From Emticicia sp. 21SJ11W-3 (GTDB taxonomy: Bacteria > Bacteroidota > Bacteroidia > Cytophagales > Spirosomataceae): a stretch of DNA of 64,000 nt. The stretch lies in contig NZ_CP092074.1 of assembly GCF_024138715.1 (NCBI RefSeq), positions 4,898,001 to 4,962,000 on the forward strand, written 5' to 3'. This document shows, piece after piece, positions 42,138 through 51,319 of this stretch; within the stretch, counting starts at the first letter, position 1, and each line of letters starts with the position of its first letter. The notes under the pieces were generated by a model. It saw nothing but the letters and a program-made list of their open reading frames with translations. It did not search any database and was not told the DNA's origin. The position numbers and the translations under genes are program-made.

Positions 42138-42983
42138 TTATTTTTTGCATTGCGCAAAAACAGCCTGATTCAACTTAATGTAAGCGTCATCACCGGCTTT
42201 CTTTGCCAACTCCATCGATTTCTCGGCATTGGGTAATGCTACTGCACAATTACCCTGTTTTGCAGCTACACGAGCCACCAGCTGATACGCCCAGTATTCT
42301 TTATTTTGCTCAATTACTTTATTGGCCCAAACCAAAGCCTTATCTAAATAAACACCTTTCTGATAGTAATAGTCTGCGGCTGCAAAATAGGTGTCAATAC
42401 TTACGTCTGGTTTTGATGTCTTTTCTGCTATTTCAGCCATAATTCTGGCATCAACCTCTTGCTCAACTTTAAATCTGGCCTCGGTGTTTTCCCATTTAAT
42501 TACAATATGGGCAGTAGTAGGGTTTTTGCCCTCTATTTCAATGGCCATCTGCTCTACAAAATATTTAGTCTTTGCCGGTTTTACTTTGAAACGATACACG
42601 TCTTTTTTTTCATCGTAGCCATAAGAGCCCCACTGCTTGTCGTCAGTATTCAGAATGACAGTCCATTCTGTGGCGTTAGGTATGGTATACAAGCCATAAC
42701 TACCCGCCTTGATGGTTGTTCCGTTTACTATTACCTCATCATCAAACTTTATAGAAGTAATTTTGTTTGCACCGGTTCTCCAGACTTTACCAAATGGCAC
42801 TAAATCGCCAAATATTTTACGTCCCTTTACCGACGGGCGGCTGTAATCAATCGTTACTTTAGTAAGACCCACCCCCTGCGTAATGGTTGCCGAAGGGCTG
42901 GCTGGTGGTGTATTGATTTGTGCAAAGCCTGAAATAGAAACAGCTATGAAAATAATGAATAGCTTTAAGTTAAAATGTTTCAT
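42138..42983 (-). CDS. Exported DUF2911 protein with C-terminal helical repeats
   Basis: The 281-residue protein has a signal peptide (LFIIFIAVSISGFAQ), a DUF2911 domain (~25-170, VTIDYSRPSVKGRKIFGDLV, WRTGANKITSIKFDDEV, GSYGLYTIPNATEWTVIL) and a C-terminal ~90-residue helical part (YFAAADYYYQKGVYLDKAL, YWAYQLVARVAAKQGNCAVA) that looks like two or three TPR-type helices pairs. The function of DUF2911 is unknown; such proteins are common in Bacteroidota and often predicted periplasmic. It lies upstream of prfA on the same strand but is probably separate. Confidence 0.87.
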   Translation of the reverse strand: MKHFNLKLFIIFIAVSISGFAQINTPPASPSATITQGVGLTKVTIDYSRPSVKGRKIFGDLVPFGKVWRTGANKITSIKFDDEVIVNGTTIKAGSYGLYTIPNATEWTVILNTDDKQWGSYGYDEKKDVYRFKVKPAKTKYFVEQMAIEIEGKNPTTAHIVIKWENTEARFKVEQEVDARIMAEIAEKTSKPDVSIDTYFAAADYYYQKGVYLDKALVWANKVIEQNKEYWAYQLVARVAAKQGNCAVALPNAEKSMELAKKAGDDAYIKLNQAVFAQCKK

Positions 42984-43201
42984 TGTCTTTTGTATCTGAT
43001 ATTAGAGTGCGAAGTTAAGATTTATCTTCCTTTGGAATGTGCTTTTTGAATAGTTTTTTAGTACTACTACTAAATAATGAGGGTACAACACTCATATAAT
43101 CAAAATACATTATCTAAAAATGGTTCAATTTATAGCCAAACAATTCTTTTCAGAGTACTATATAATCTATAAATTGCACAATCAATAAACCCTGTTACAC
43201 T

Positions 43202-44752
43202 ATGTTTAACCTATCAACCATTCTTGAACATCACGCCCGCTCAACACCCAACAAAGAAGCCCTTATTTTTGCCGATAAACGGATAACTTTTGCCCAATTT
43301 GATGCAGCCAGCAACCAGATTGCCAATGGTTTGGCTGCTTTGGGGGTGGGGCATGGCGATAAGGTAGCTCTTACTTGCCCAAACCTCCCCTATTTCCCGA
43401 TGATATACTTCGGCATTCTGAAAACAGGGGCGACAGTGGTGCCTCTGAGCGTGTTGCTCAAGCGTCAGGAAATTGCTTTTCACTTGCAGGACTCAGACGC
43501 CAAAGCCTATTTTTGCTTTACAGGAACACCCGAAATGCCCATGGGGCAGGAAGGCTTTGCCGGTTTTGAAATGACAGAAACCTGTAAAGATTTTTTTATG
43601 ATTACCCCGTCTTTTACTGATGCCTCTCCTATTGACGGGACCCAAACACTGGGCATGCTCATGGCAGGACAATCGCCGGTGTTTCAAAGTTATTTTACCT
43701 CGCCAGACGATACGGCAGTAATCATCTATACATCGGGCACCACAGGCAAGCCCAAAGGCGCTGAACTGACTCATTCTAATTTGCTGCTTAATGCCATACT
43801 GAGCAAAGACCTTCAGGACTTAGGCGCTGACGATAAATCGATGCTGGTGTTACCGTTGTTCCATATTTTTGGCCAGACGGTCTGCATGCTGGCAAGTATA
43901 TATAAAGGAACCACCGCTGTGCTGGTACCCCGCTTTGACGCAGAAATGGTACTTACCCTTATGCAAAACGAGAAAATAACACATTTTGCCGGCGTGCCTA
44001 CCATGTATTGGGGGTTACTAAGCTACCCCGACACACATAAGTTTGATATGGCCGCTATCAAGGATAATCTGAAAATCTGCATGTCGGGTGGGGCGGCTTT
44101 ACCGGTACAGGTATTACATGATTTTGAGCAAAAGTTTGATGTGCCGATTCTGGAAGGATATGGTATGTCTGAAGGGTCGCCGGTTGTTACATTTAACCAG
44201 AAAGGAAGGCCACGCAAACCCGGTTCAATAGGCTGGCCGGTATGGGGCGTTGAAGTTTGTATAATGGATGAAAACGGGAATCAGCTGGGTGCAAATGAAA
44301 AAGGCGAAGTTTGCTACCGGGGCCATAACGTAATGAAAGGTTATTATAAACGCCCTGACGCCACTGCAGAATCAATAATAAATGGCTGGCTACACTCTGG
44401 CGATGTAGGTTACCGGGACGAAGATGGCTATTTCTACATTGTAGACCGTACCAAAGACATGATTATCAGAGGGGGTTATAATGTATATCCGCGTGAGGTA
44501 GAAGAACTGATGATACAGCATCCGGCTATATCAATGGTAGCAGTAATTGGTGTACCTAATAATGAATATGGCGAAGAAATAAAAGCTTGTGTGGTGTTGA
44601 AACCCGGCACAGAGGTAACAGACAAGGAACTGATACGCTGGACCAAAGACCGCATTGCTTCCTACAAATATCCGCGCATTATAGAATTTATGAGCAGCCT
44701 GCCCATGGGGGCCTCGGGTAAGATATTGAAGCGGGAGTTGAGAGCCAGATAA
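43202..44752 (+). CDS. Long-chain acyl-CoA ligase (AMP-forming)
   Basis: This 516-residue ANL-superfamily enzyme has the AMP-binding P-loop IIYTSGTTGKPKGAELTH (~residues 179-196), the A5 motif EGYGMSEGSPV, the A7/A8 block WLHSGDVGYRDEDGYFYIVD and RGGYNVYPREVEELM, and the catalytic Lys in PMGASGKILKRE near the C-terminus. It activates a carboxylic acid, most likely a medium or long-chain fatty acid, as acyl-AMP and then acyl-CoA. Substrate choice cannot be read with certainty. It is monocistronic and ends at a strong terminator. Confidence 0.9.
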   Translation: MFNLSTILEHHARSTPNKEALIFADKRITFAQFDAASNQIANGLAALGVGHGDKVALTCPNLPYFPMIYFGILKTGATVVPLSVLLKRQEIAFHLQDSDAKAYFCFTGTPEMPMGQEGFAGFEMTETCKDFFMITPSFTDASPIDGTQTLGMLMAGQSPVFQSYFTSPDDTAVIIYTSGTTGKPKGAELTHSNLLLNAILSKDLQDLGADDKSMLVLPLFHIFGQTVCMLASIYKGTTAVLVPRFDAEMVLTLMQNEKITHFAGVPTMYWGLLSYPDTHKFDMAAIKDNLKICMSGGAALPVQVLHDFEQKFDVPILEGYGMSEGSPVVTFNQKGRPRKPGSIGWPVWGVEVCIMDENGNQLGANEKGEVCYRGHNVMKGYYKRPDATAESIINGWLHSGDVGYRDEDGYFYIVDRTKDMIIRGGYNVYPREVEELMIQHPAISMVAVIGVPNNEYGEEIKACVVLKPGTEVTDKELIRWTKDRIASYKYPRIIEFMSSLPMGASGKILKRELRAR

Positions 44753-44768
44753 GTAAATCTAAGTGTTA

Positions 44769-44810
44769 TATTTCAGCCACTTTAGCGAAACAACTAAAGT
44801 GGCTGAAATA
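44769..44810. terminator. Bidirectional terminator with 17-bp perfect stem
   Basis: The arms 44769-44785 and 44794-44810 are exact inverse complements (core TTTCAGCCACTTTAG) with an 8-nt loop CGAAACAA, placed between the convergent acyl-CoA ligase and the following minus-strand gene. Confidence 0.8.
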
Positions 44811-44831
44811 AAAGATTTACTTGCTCTTATG

Positions 44832-46079
44832 TTATATACTTTTCTTTTTTCTTAAGAATTGGTAAGATATGCAAAGTTCGTTGGTAAATCTGCTTACGCT
44901 TACAGTATTCTGGTGCAAAAGTAAAGCGTGTGTCTCTGAAGGATTAAAAAACTTATACCGTAATCGGTTAAATAGCTGAAATCTGTTTAATTCAAAACCT
45001 ACCTCTACCAAACCATCAACGGACATCTTGGTATAATTAATTACATACCATTTACCATTAGGAGCTGTTAAGTCTGTAAATTTAAGGCCTGTTGAATGTC
45101 TATAACTGAGACCCATCCCGACACCACCAAATAGTTTGAATCTTGAATAGCTTATAAAGTATTTACGGTAGAGTTCTGATAGTGTAAAATTCAGAAATCC
45201 GGTCTGATAGTATTTATTTTCTACATCAGTCTTTTTTATTAAAAGCTCAGTATAAAAAATGTTAGAACCCCTTGAACGCTTCGATGAAACAGATGCACCT
45301 ATGCCAAACGTTAAACTAGTTTGCAACGATTTGTCTTCAAATACCTTAGTATCTTTCTCCATTAAATTTTGATTTACCGTGTTTAAATCAAAACCCGCAA
45401 TCAAATTTAATGCAACCGTATTTTTATCATCTGTTTTCTTGACATAACAGGTTGAGGTGCATCCGAGACAATCATTAAATTGCGTAAAAACATCCACCAT
45501 ATCTTCTATTATATATCTTACCGATTTAGTCTTTAGTTTCTTTGAACAAGCTCGAAAGAGTGTATCTAACTGATTCAGATAAACCTTATTATGAACAAAA
45601 TAAGTATCCCAATTTACAGGCTGTAAAAATTTATGATCAATTAGCTCTTTGGTCTCAGATTTATTCTGATAGAAGAAGTGAGTCTTACCCTCTCTGTCAG
45701 CTAAATAAGATAGTTGATGGTCAGCTTTAACTAAAACCATCAAAGCGATAGTTGTATCTTTTTTTATAATAATCTGTGGCGTTTTTAACAATAATTCTAA
45801 CTGAGATGGGGTGATGTCCAAATCAATTGTCTTAACTTCATAATACTCTTTATTATAAATACCAAAAGCTTTTAATTCATTGGTTTTATATGTTTTCTCA
45901 CCGGTAGAAACACTTACAAAATTTACAGAGACAGGGTTATACTTCCAGTCAAGGTCATCTATTTTGCCTTTCACTGTATCACTTGTACCCTTCAGTATAA
46001 TGTAACCATCAACAAGTTTCTTTTGAGAAAATGCTGCATTAAAAATGAAAAAGAAAAAGATGAAAAATTTTAATTTCAT
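44832..46079 (-). CDS. Secreted or outer-membrane protein of unknown function
   Basis: The 415-residue protein has a signal peptide (FFIFFFFIFNAAFSQ). Residues ~20-110 contain GYIILKGTSDTVKGKIDDLD and GEKTYKTNELKAFGIYNKEYY, a beta-rich N-terminal motif that recurs in Bacteroidota surface proteins. Residues ~130-220 have several Cys (FRACSKK, FNDCLGCTSTCYVKK). The C-terminal half alternates short beta strands (LNLIAGFDLN, TFGIGASVSSKRS, GVGMGLSYRHSTG, VGFELNRFQLFNRLRY) like a small outer-membrane barrel. I do not recognise a specific family or function. It is alone on the minus strand. Confidence 0.75.
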   Translation of the reverse strand: MKLKFFIFFFFIFNAAFSQKKLVDGYIILKGTSDTVKGKIDDLDWKYNPVSVNFVSVSTGEKTYKTNELKAFGIYNKEYYEVKTIDLDITPSQLELLLKTPQIIIKKDTTIALMVLVKADHQLSYLADREGKTHFFYQNKSETKELIDHKFLQPVNWDTYFVHNKVYLNQLDTLFRACSKKLKTKSVRYIIEDMVDVFTQFNDCLGCTSTCYVKKTDDKNTVALNLIAGFDLNTVNQNLMEKDTKVFEDKSLQTSLTFGIGASVSSKRSRGSNIFYTELLIKKTDVENKYYQTGFLNFTLSELYRKYFISYSRFKLFGGVGMGLSYRHSTGLKFTDLTAPNGKWYVINYTKMSVDGLVEVGFELNRFQLFNRLRYKFFNPSETHALLLHQNTVSVSRFTNELCISYQFLRKKKSI

Positions 46080-46400
46080 ATACAGGTCAATAAAATGTAA
46101 GATAATATGTGCAATGATTAATTAAAACTAAGCGAATTGTCAAAAGAGCTGTTGCGCATATAATACTTAGTAGAATTTATCCTGTTTTAGTAGATAAATA
46201 AAGATTAAAGTCACAAGGCATCTAGTGTTAGGGGGCAATATACGTAAAATCAAACAATCAATAAAGAGAAATAGTCTCCGGGCATACTCTTTTCTACAGA
46301 ACCATGATAAGTATCACTAACTATGAAAGTAGAATCAAAAAATAAAAGAGGCATAATAGATTATCTCTGTTATGCCTCCTAAACTATAAGACTTAAACTA
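46080..46400. other. Intergenic region (321 bp) with terminator only
   Basis: The stretch between two minus-strand genes has no credible ORF. It contains the terminator at 46337-46378; the rest is AT-rich with no clear promoter consensus for the gene at 46079. Confidence 0.5.
46337..46378 (-). terminator. Intrinsic terminator of the Gfo/Idh/MocA gene
   Basis: GAGGCATAA (46348-46356) pairs with TTATGCCTC (46370-46378); on the minus strand the stem is followed by a T-rich tract (plus-strand A-run 46337-46347). It is 23 bp beyond the stop. Confidence 0.8.
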
Positions 46401-47735
46401 TCAATATTTAAATGGTTTGCCGCCGGCTAATACTTCCTGCGTTTTCTCGTCGAAAGTAACTTTCAAACCAGTACGGTATGCCGCGTTCGACATGATAGTA
46501 GCAATTGAGTGCGAATAACCTGCTTCAATTGGGGCATGAGGGGTTTTACGGCTGCGTACACACTCCATCCAGTTTTTAATGTGCGCAAATGTAAGTGAGT
46601 CTCCACCTGTGTTGGCGCCAGCTTCAACCTTTGTGCCTTCAAGCTTAACTGTTGGTAAAAGATTAGCTTTTAAGCCCATTGCAGATGCTTCACGCTCGCG
46701 AAGCCCTCCGGTTGGAGTAATTTCGTTGGTATCAAGGTTAATCATACCACCGTTAGAGTAGTATAATTCTTTGGTATCACCGGCTGAATTTGAGAAACGA
46801 GAAGTAAACTGCACCTGGAAGCCAGATGATTTATCGTTCAATGGGCCGTAATCAAACACTACGGTAAGTGTATCGGCGTTGGTTCTGCCGTCTTTCCATT
46901 GGTAGATACCTCCGTTGGCAACTACCGAACGAGGATGCGGCAAGCCAGAGAACCAGTGTACGGTATCAATCTGGTGGCTCATCCATTGCCCCGGAATACC
47001 AGAAGAATAAGGCCAGAATAAACGATACTCAAGATATTTACGAGGGTCAAACGGAACCATCGGACGGTTCATCAGATAACGTTTCCAGTCAACGTCAGAC
47101 TCTTTCAAATCTTTAGTCAATTCAGCTCTTCTCCAACGGCCGGGTTGGTTTACGTTCCACATCAGTTCAACCATTACAATCGGGCCAAACTTGCCAGATT
47201 TGATGAAGTCTTCTGCTGCAAAATAGTTTTCACCACTACGGCGTTGCGAGCCAATCTGTACTATTTTACCTGAGGCTTTCACGGCTTTCAATACGGCGCG
47301 GTTGTCTTCCATGGTTTCGGCCAATGGTTTCTCGGTATAGGTGTCGCAACCTGCTTTTACGGCCTCAATGGTATGTAAAGCGTGCTGGAAATCAGCAGTA
47401 GAGATAAACACCGCGTCTACCATTTTAGAAGCATAAAGCTCATCATTGTTACGGAAAACTTTTACGTCGCTTCCCAATTGCTTATCTAAATAGGCTTTTC
47501 CTTCTTCACGGCGGCGGTTCCAGATGTCTGAAAGGGCAACCATTTCAAAATTCATCTGTTTTTGTAAAGCTTTGAACGGGCCAACATGAGAAGAACGGTG
47601 GCGGTCAGAGAACCCCACACAAGCTACGCGTACGCGGTCGTTTGCTCCTATGATTTTGCCATAACTCTTTGCCGAAAAACCAGTGGCTGCTGTAGCCAGA
47701 ACTGATTTAATAATAAAATCTCTGCGGGTTGTCAT
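46401..47735 (-). CDS. Tat-exported Gfo/Idh/MocA oxidoreductase
   Basis: The 444-residue oxidoreductase begins with a twin-arginine signal (TTRRDFIIKSVLATAATGF) and so is probably folded in the cytoplasm and exported to the periplasm. The NAD-binding start is VACVGFSDRHRSSHVG, and the conserved TEKPLAETMEDN segment lies at about residue 135. The C-terminal domain has ARGxx-like SGIPGQWMSHQIDTVHW with the catalytic-type His. In Bacteroidota such enzymes oxidise sugar C3 positions or reduce keto-sugars. It heads the 3' end of a sugar cluster with GH3, DUF1080 and a sugar isomerase. Confidence 0.9.
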   Translation of the reverse strand: MTTRRDFIIKSVLATAATGFSAKSYGKIIGANDRVRVACVGFSDRHRSSHVGPFKALQKQMNFEMVALSDIWNRRREEGKAYLDKQLGSDVKVFRNNDELYASKMVDAVFISTADFQHALHTIEAVKAGCDTYTEKPLAETMEDNRAVLKAVKASGKIVQIGSQRRSGENYFAAEDFIKSGKFGPIVMVELMWNVNQPGRWRRAELTKDLKESDVDWKRYLMNRPMVPFDPRKYLEYRLFWPYSSGIPGQWMSHQIDTVHWFSGLPHPRSVVANGGIYQWKDGRTNADTLTVVFDYGPLNDKSSGFQVQFTSRFSNSAGDTKELYYSNGGMINLDTNEITPTGGLREREASAMGLKANLLPTVKLEGTKVEAGANTGGDSLTFAHIKNWMECVRSRKTPHAPIEAGYSHSIATIMSNAAYRTGLKVTFDEKTQEVLAGGKPFKY

Positions 47736-47802
47736 AGTTTTATTTGGATTGAATAATACTTACTTTAACTTTTATTAAAATATGGTGAAATACTTCCGAT
47801 AG

Positions 47803-49839
47803 TTATTTTCTATTAGGTTTATTGTAATTAAGCCCGTCGCCAAATTTAAACAGGGCATAATTGGGCTCCATGAATCCCGGAACATCTGATTTGTTTTCAT
47901 CTGCTGCTTTCTGAGAAACAGGCGTTGAAAAGGGCATTTTACCCACAGGACCAAACACGCCACTAATGACATCTAAAAGGGCATCTTGTGTGGTTCCAAA
48001 AGTGGCCAGAATTGTTTTTGCATTTCCTTTATCAATCTCATCAATTACCCAGGGATTGGTATAATTAATAACCACAATGGTTGGTTTGGCATTGATAAGC
48101 GCATTTACATGGGCCACATTGATTTTGTTTTTTGATAAACTCAAATCTATTGGTTTGCCTTGAGAGCTAAACAATCCCCCACCGGTAGGAATCAGCCATA
48201 CCAGGTTAACATCTGCGTCGTCCTTGTTTGTTACAAACTCAATGTTCCATTTATTATCCTTAGGAACACTTACAGAAACAGGATTGGGCGCCTGCGTATT
48301 AGGGGCGCCTCCCCTTTCATAGTACGTTTCAAAATAGACTTTTTTCTTTTGTGTTAACGGCAGCAATTGGGCATCGTTTCTCAATAAAACAATTGATTTT
48401 CTGAAAGCAATATCCGCCTTTTTCTGAAATTCTGCATTGCCGACAGTTTTTACTGCTACATCCACATCAACAAAAGGATTTTCGAACAAGCCCAATTCAA
48501 ACTTTTCTTTCAGGAGCCTTGTAATAGATTCGTTTATTCTGGCTTCAGAAACCAATCCCTGCTTAACAGTTTCCAGTAAAAGAGCCGGGTCTGCACCACC
48601 AGAGAACAAATCTACACCTGCATCTAATGCCTTTTGGTAACGCTGCACAATTGTCAGGCTTTCGACGCCCCAGGGCATCATATCAATAGGGCCTGTGTCA
48701 GAATTGATGATACCATTAAAGCCTAGTTTTTTACGCAATAAATCCTGAATTACTGCTTTATTGTATGAGAAACCCACCTCTTCCATATTTTTATCTTTCG
48801 GAGCCGAATAATAAGGCATGATAGATGAGGTACCCGCTTTAATGGCAGCTATAAAAGGCTTTACATGATAATCGAACATACCTCCAGGATAATGCGCATA
48901 TTTGCCCCAGTCAAAATGGGAATCCTGCCCACCTACCTGCGGACCACCCCCGGGGAAGTGCTTCGTAGTCATTGCCACCGAATTCCTGTTTAACTTCGGT
49001 CCTTGAAAACCCAGTACAATTTCACGAATCATATTGGAAGCTAAATCGGCATCTTCGCCAAAGGTACCTTCAATGCGTTGCCATCGGGGCTCGGTTGCCA
49101 AATCGGCCATATACATATAGCCTTTTCTTAATCCTACCGACGACCACTCTTTTGCTGCTATTTCAGCAAATTCACGTGTCAACTTCAGGTCTCTCATGGC
49201 TGCCATGCCTAGTTCGCCGGGCCATCTTGAAAAAACTGTTGTTCCTACGCTCAAACCAATGGCCGCATCAACGGTGATATGATTTCGCGGATTTGAAGCA
49301 ACGATTGCCGGAATACCAAGACGCGAACTTTCGCACAAAGCCTGCAGATTGTTAGACCATTCGGCTAAAATCTTTGCATTGGTATTAGCTCTCAGAATAA
49401 AATGACGCAGGTTATATACCATTACCCCTTTTGTTGTACCCGCTGCCGACATCATAGGTACGGGCAATGGTTTGCGGGTAAACATATTAATGGGCTGCAT
49501 CAGGTCTTCTTCATTAAAGCCTGAGGAAATTTCGCCTCTCGGCGCATTGGCCTGAAACGAATTATCTCCTGCCAGCCGGGTAGTGCTGATTAGCATAAAG
49601 CCAATCTTCTCCTCAAGCGTCATTTGAGCCAAAAGGTCTTTTACTCTAACATCAACAGGTAGCCGCCAGTCTTCATATTTATCTAGCTTGTTATTCTTGT
49701 TGAGGTCTTTAAACTCAAGATTACCTTCTTTCAGAATTTTAACCGAACGGTAGCCCAGATTGGCCTGTTTAACCTTTTGGGCGAAGGAGTCAGCTCCTGC
49801 GCCCATAAACATCAGAATAATTAAGTATGTTAATCTCAT
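47803..49839 (-). CDS. Exported GH3 glycoside hydrolase with EF-hand-like segment
   Basis: The 678-residue protein has a signal peptide (ending ADSFAQ), then residues ~40-60 with DLNKNNKLDKYEDW, an EF-hand/dockerin-type calcium loop, and a GH3 N-terminal barrel (DLLAQMTLEEKIGFML, TKHFPGGGPQVGGQDSHFDWG) with the nucleophile Asp in NSDTGPIDMMPWGVE. The C-terminal GH3_C domain runs from about 460 (FRKSIVLLRND) with VVINYTNPWVIDE; no fibronectin tail is present. It is likely a beta-glycosidase on a plant or microbial glycan. It is cotranscribed with the neighbouring DUF1080 gene. Confidence 0.88.
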   Translation of the reverse strand: MRLTYLIILMFMGAGADSFAQKVKQANLGYRSVKILKEGNLEFKDLNKNNKLDKYEDWRLPVDVRVKDLLAQMTLEEKIGFMLISTTRLAGDNSFQANAPRGEISSGFNEEDLMQPINMFTRKPLPVPMMSAAGTTKGVMVYNLRHFILRANTNAKILAEWSNNLQALCESSRLGIPAIVASNPRNHITVDAAIGLSVGTTVFSRWPGELGMAAMRDLKLTREFAEIAAKEWSSVGLRKGYMYMADLATEPRWQRIEGTFGEDADLASNMIREIVLGFQGPKLNRNSVAMTTKHFPGGGPQVGGQDSHFDWGKYAHYPGGMFDYHVKPFIAAIKAGTSSIMPYYSAPKDKNMEEVGFSYNKAVIQDLLRKKLGFNGIINSDTGPIDMMPWGVESLTIVQRYQKALDAGVDLFSGGADPALLLETVKQGLVSEARINESITRLLKEKFELGLFENPFVDVDVAVKTVGNAEFQKKADIAFRKSIVLLRNDAQLLPLTQKKKVYFETYYERGGAPNTQAPNPVSVSVPKDNKWNIEFVTNKDDADVNLVWLIPTGGGLFSSQGKPIDLSLSKNKINVAHVNALINAKPTIVVINYTNPWVIDEIDKGNAKTILATFGTTQDALLDVISGVFGPVGKMPFSTPVSQKAADENKSDVPGFMEPNYALFKFGDGLNYNKPNRK

Positions 49840-49855
49840 GTTTTTATTCAGGTTA

Positions 49856-51205
49856 TTATTTTAATTCTCTAATCTTCAGATTCTTAAACGACACATTATT
49901 GCCGTGGTCCTGCAACAGAATGTTGCCTTTATCACCTGCTCCAAAGTTATTATACTTGGCATATTTACTTCGGGCTACTAAAGCATTGTAAATATTACTT
50001 TTTCTTTCGTACTCCAATACTTTGAAGCCATTCAGCCAGTGCTGAACAATGTTGTTAGGGTACACCACCAGGCGTGCCTGATTCCAGTCGCCGATTTTAC
50101 GTTGGAAACGTCTGTCTAACTTATAAGATGGTATCAAATCATACAAACTTGCCAATGTGCGGTTGCCTACTACACCCATTTTGGCATCCGGGTGGCGCTC
50201 ATCATCTAATACCTGATACTCAAGGCCAATGCCCGATTTACCGCCTGAATCAAAGGCTTCATTTACAAAGTATTTCAAGCCGGAGTTTGCCCCTTCTGTC
50301 AGTTTAAACTCAAAGGTCAGTTCAAAGGCGCCAAACTGTTCGTCTGTTACAATATCATTGCCGGTTTCTGAGCCGTCAGATGGGCTTACGTTAATGGTGC
50401 CATCTATTACGGCCCAATGCTTATCGGGCATTTTGGTTTGGTGTACCCCTCTCCAACCGGTAAAGTCTTTGCCGTTGAAAAGCAACTTGAAGCCCTGGGC
50501 TTTTTCTTGCGGCGACAGGTTATTCAACAACAGATTTACTACCGGTGTATTGTCTGTCGGGCTGGGTTTCAGGTTTTCAGTCTGGATTCTGATATTTCTC
50601 CAGCGAATCTGCTTGCCCGGTTTATCATCCTTGCCAATAGCATGTACTTGCAGCGCGATAAAGCCTTTAGGGGTTAGGTCGTCTACCAGATAAGCCACAG
50701 GCACACCATTTACCCAGGTACGAATAATGTTTCCGATAGCCTCTATGCGGTATTTGTTCCACTCGCCTTTTTTAAATGCTTTTTTGCTTTCAGGGTTTGC
50801 ATTGGGGATGTAGAGCCAGTCGCGGCGGGCTTCGTCGTATATACCACCAGACCATGCACGGTCTGAAGGGTCAACTTCCATCTGATAGCCATGCACACGG
50901 CCATCTTTGTAGTCGGGTTTTGATAAACTACGGAACTGTATACCCGAGTTCATAGAGTTATCTACCTTCAATTCTAATTCCAGAATGAAATCGCCGTAGT
51001 CTTGCTCGGTTGCCAGAAAAGAATTGGGGGTGTCTGCCACCGTAGTACCAACAATTTCGCCGTTTTCTATGGTATATCTGGCCTTGCCATTGAGTTGTTT
51101 CCAGCCCTTCAGATCTTTGCCGTTAAACAGGCTTGTCCATTTCTGTGCAGTTGCTGAAAACAGAAACGAATGCACAAGTAAGAATCCAATAATTACTTTT
51201 TTCAT
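49856..51205 (-). CDS. Exported protein with two DUF1080 (3-keto-disaccharide-hydrolase-like) domains
   Basis: The 449-residue protein has a signal peptide (IIGFLLVHSFLFSATAQ) and two tandem DUF1080 domains: ~22-212 (WTSLFNGKDLKGWKQLNG, NSGIQFRSLSK, HGYQMEVDPSD) and ~235-445 (FKLLFNGKDFTGWRGVHQ, NSGLKYFVNEAFD, GLEYQVLDDE). Some members of the family cleave 3-keto-glycosides. Together with the Gfo/Idh/MocA gene and the isomerase on either side, it supports a keto-sugar route. The reason for two domains (two active sites or binding plus catalysis) is unknown. The GH3 gene follows 16 bp downstream. Confidence 0.87.
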   Translation of the reverse strand: MKKVIIGFLLVHSFLFSATAQKWTSLFNGKDLKGWKQLNGKARYTIENGEIVGTTVADTPNSFLATEQDYGDFILELELKVDNSMNSGIQFRSLSKPDYKDGRVHGYQMEVDPSDRAWSGGIYDEARRDWLYIPNANPESKKAFKKGEWNKYRIEAIGNIIRTWVNGVPVAYLVDDLTPKGFIALQVHAIGKDDKPGKQIRWRNIRIQTENLKPSPTDNTPVVNLLLNNLSPQEKAQGFKLLFNGKDFTGWRGVHQTKMPDKHWAVIDGTINVSPSDGSETGNDIVTDEQFGAFELTFEFKLTEGANSGLKYFVNEAFDSGGKSGIGLEYQVLDDERHPDAKMGVVGNRTLASLYDLIPSYKLDRRFQRKIGDWNQARLVVYPNNIVQHWLNGFKVLEYERKSNIYNALVARSKYAKYNNFGAGDKGNILLQDHGNNVSFKNLKIRELK

Positions 51206-51319
51206 TTAATAAAATAGAGTTGAATAATTTCTATCAAAATTAAGTGCTAAGTATCAATCTGTCTAATATCTATTTAGCGAAAAATTCATAAAATTTGACA
51301 AACATTCAACCTTTATAGG

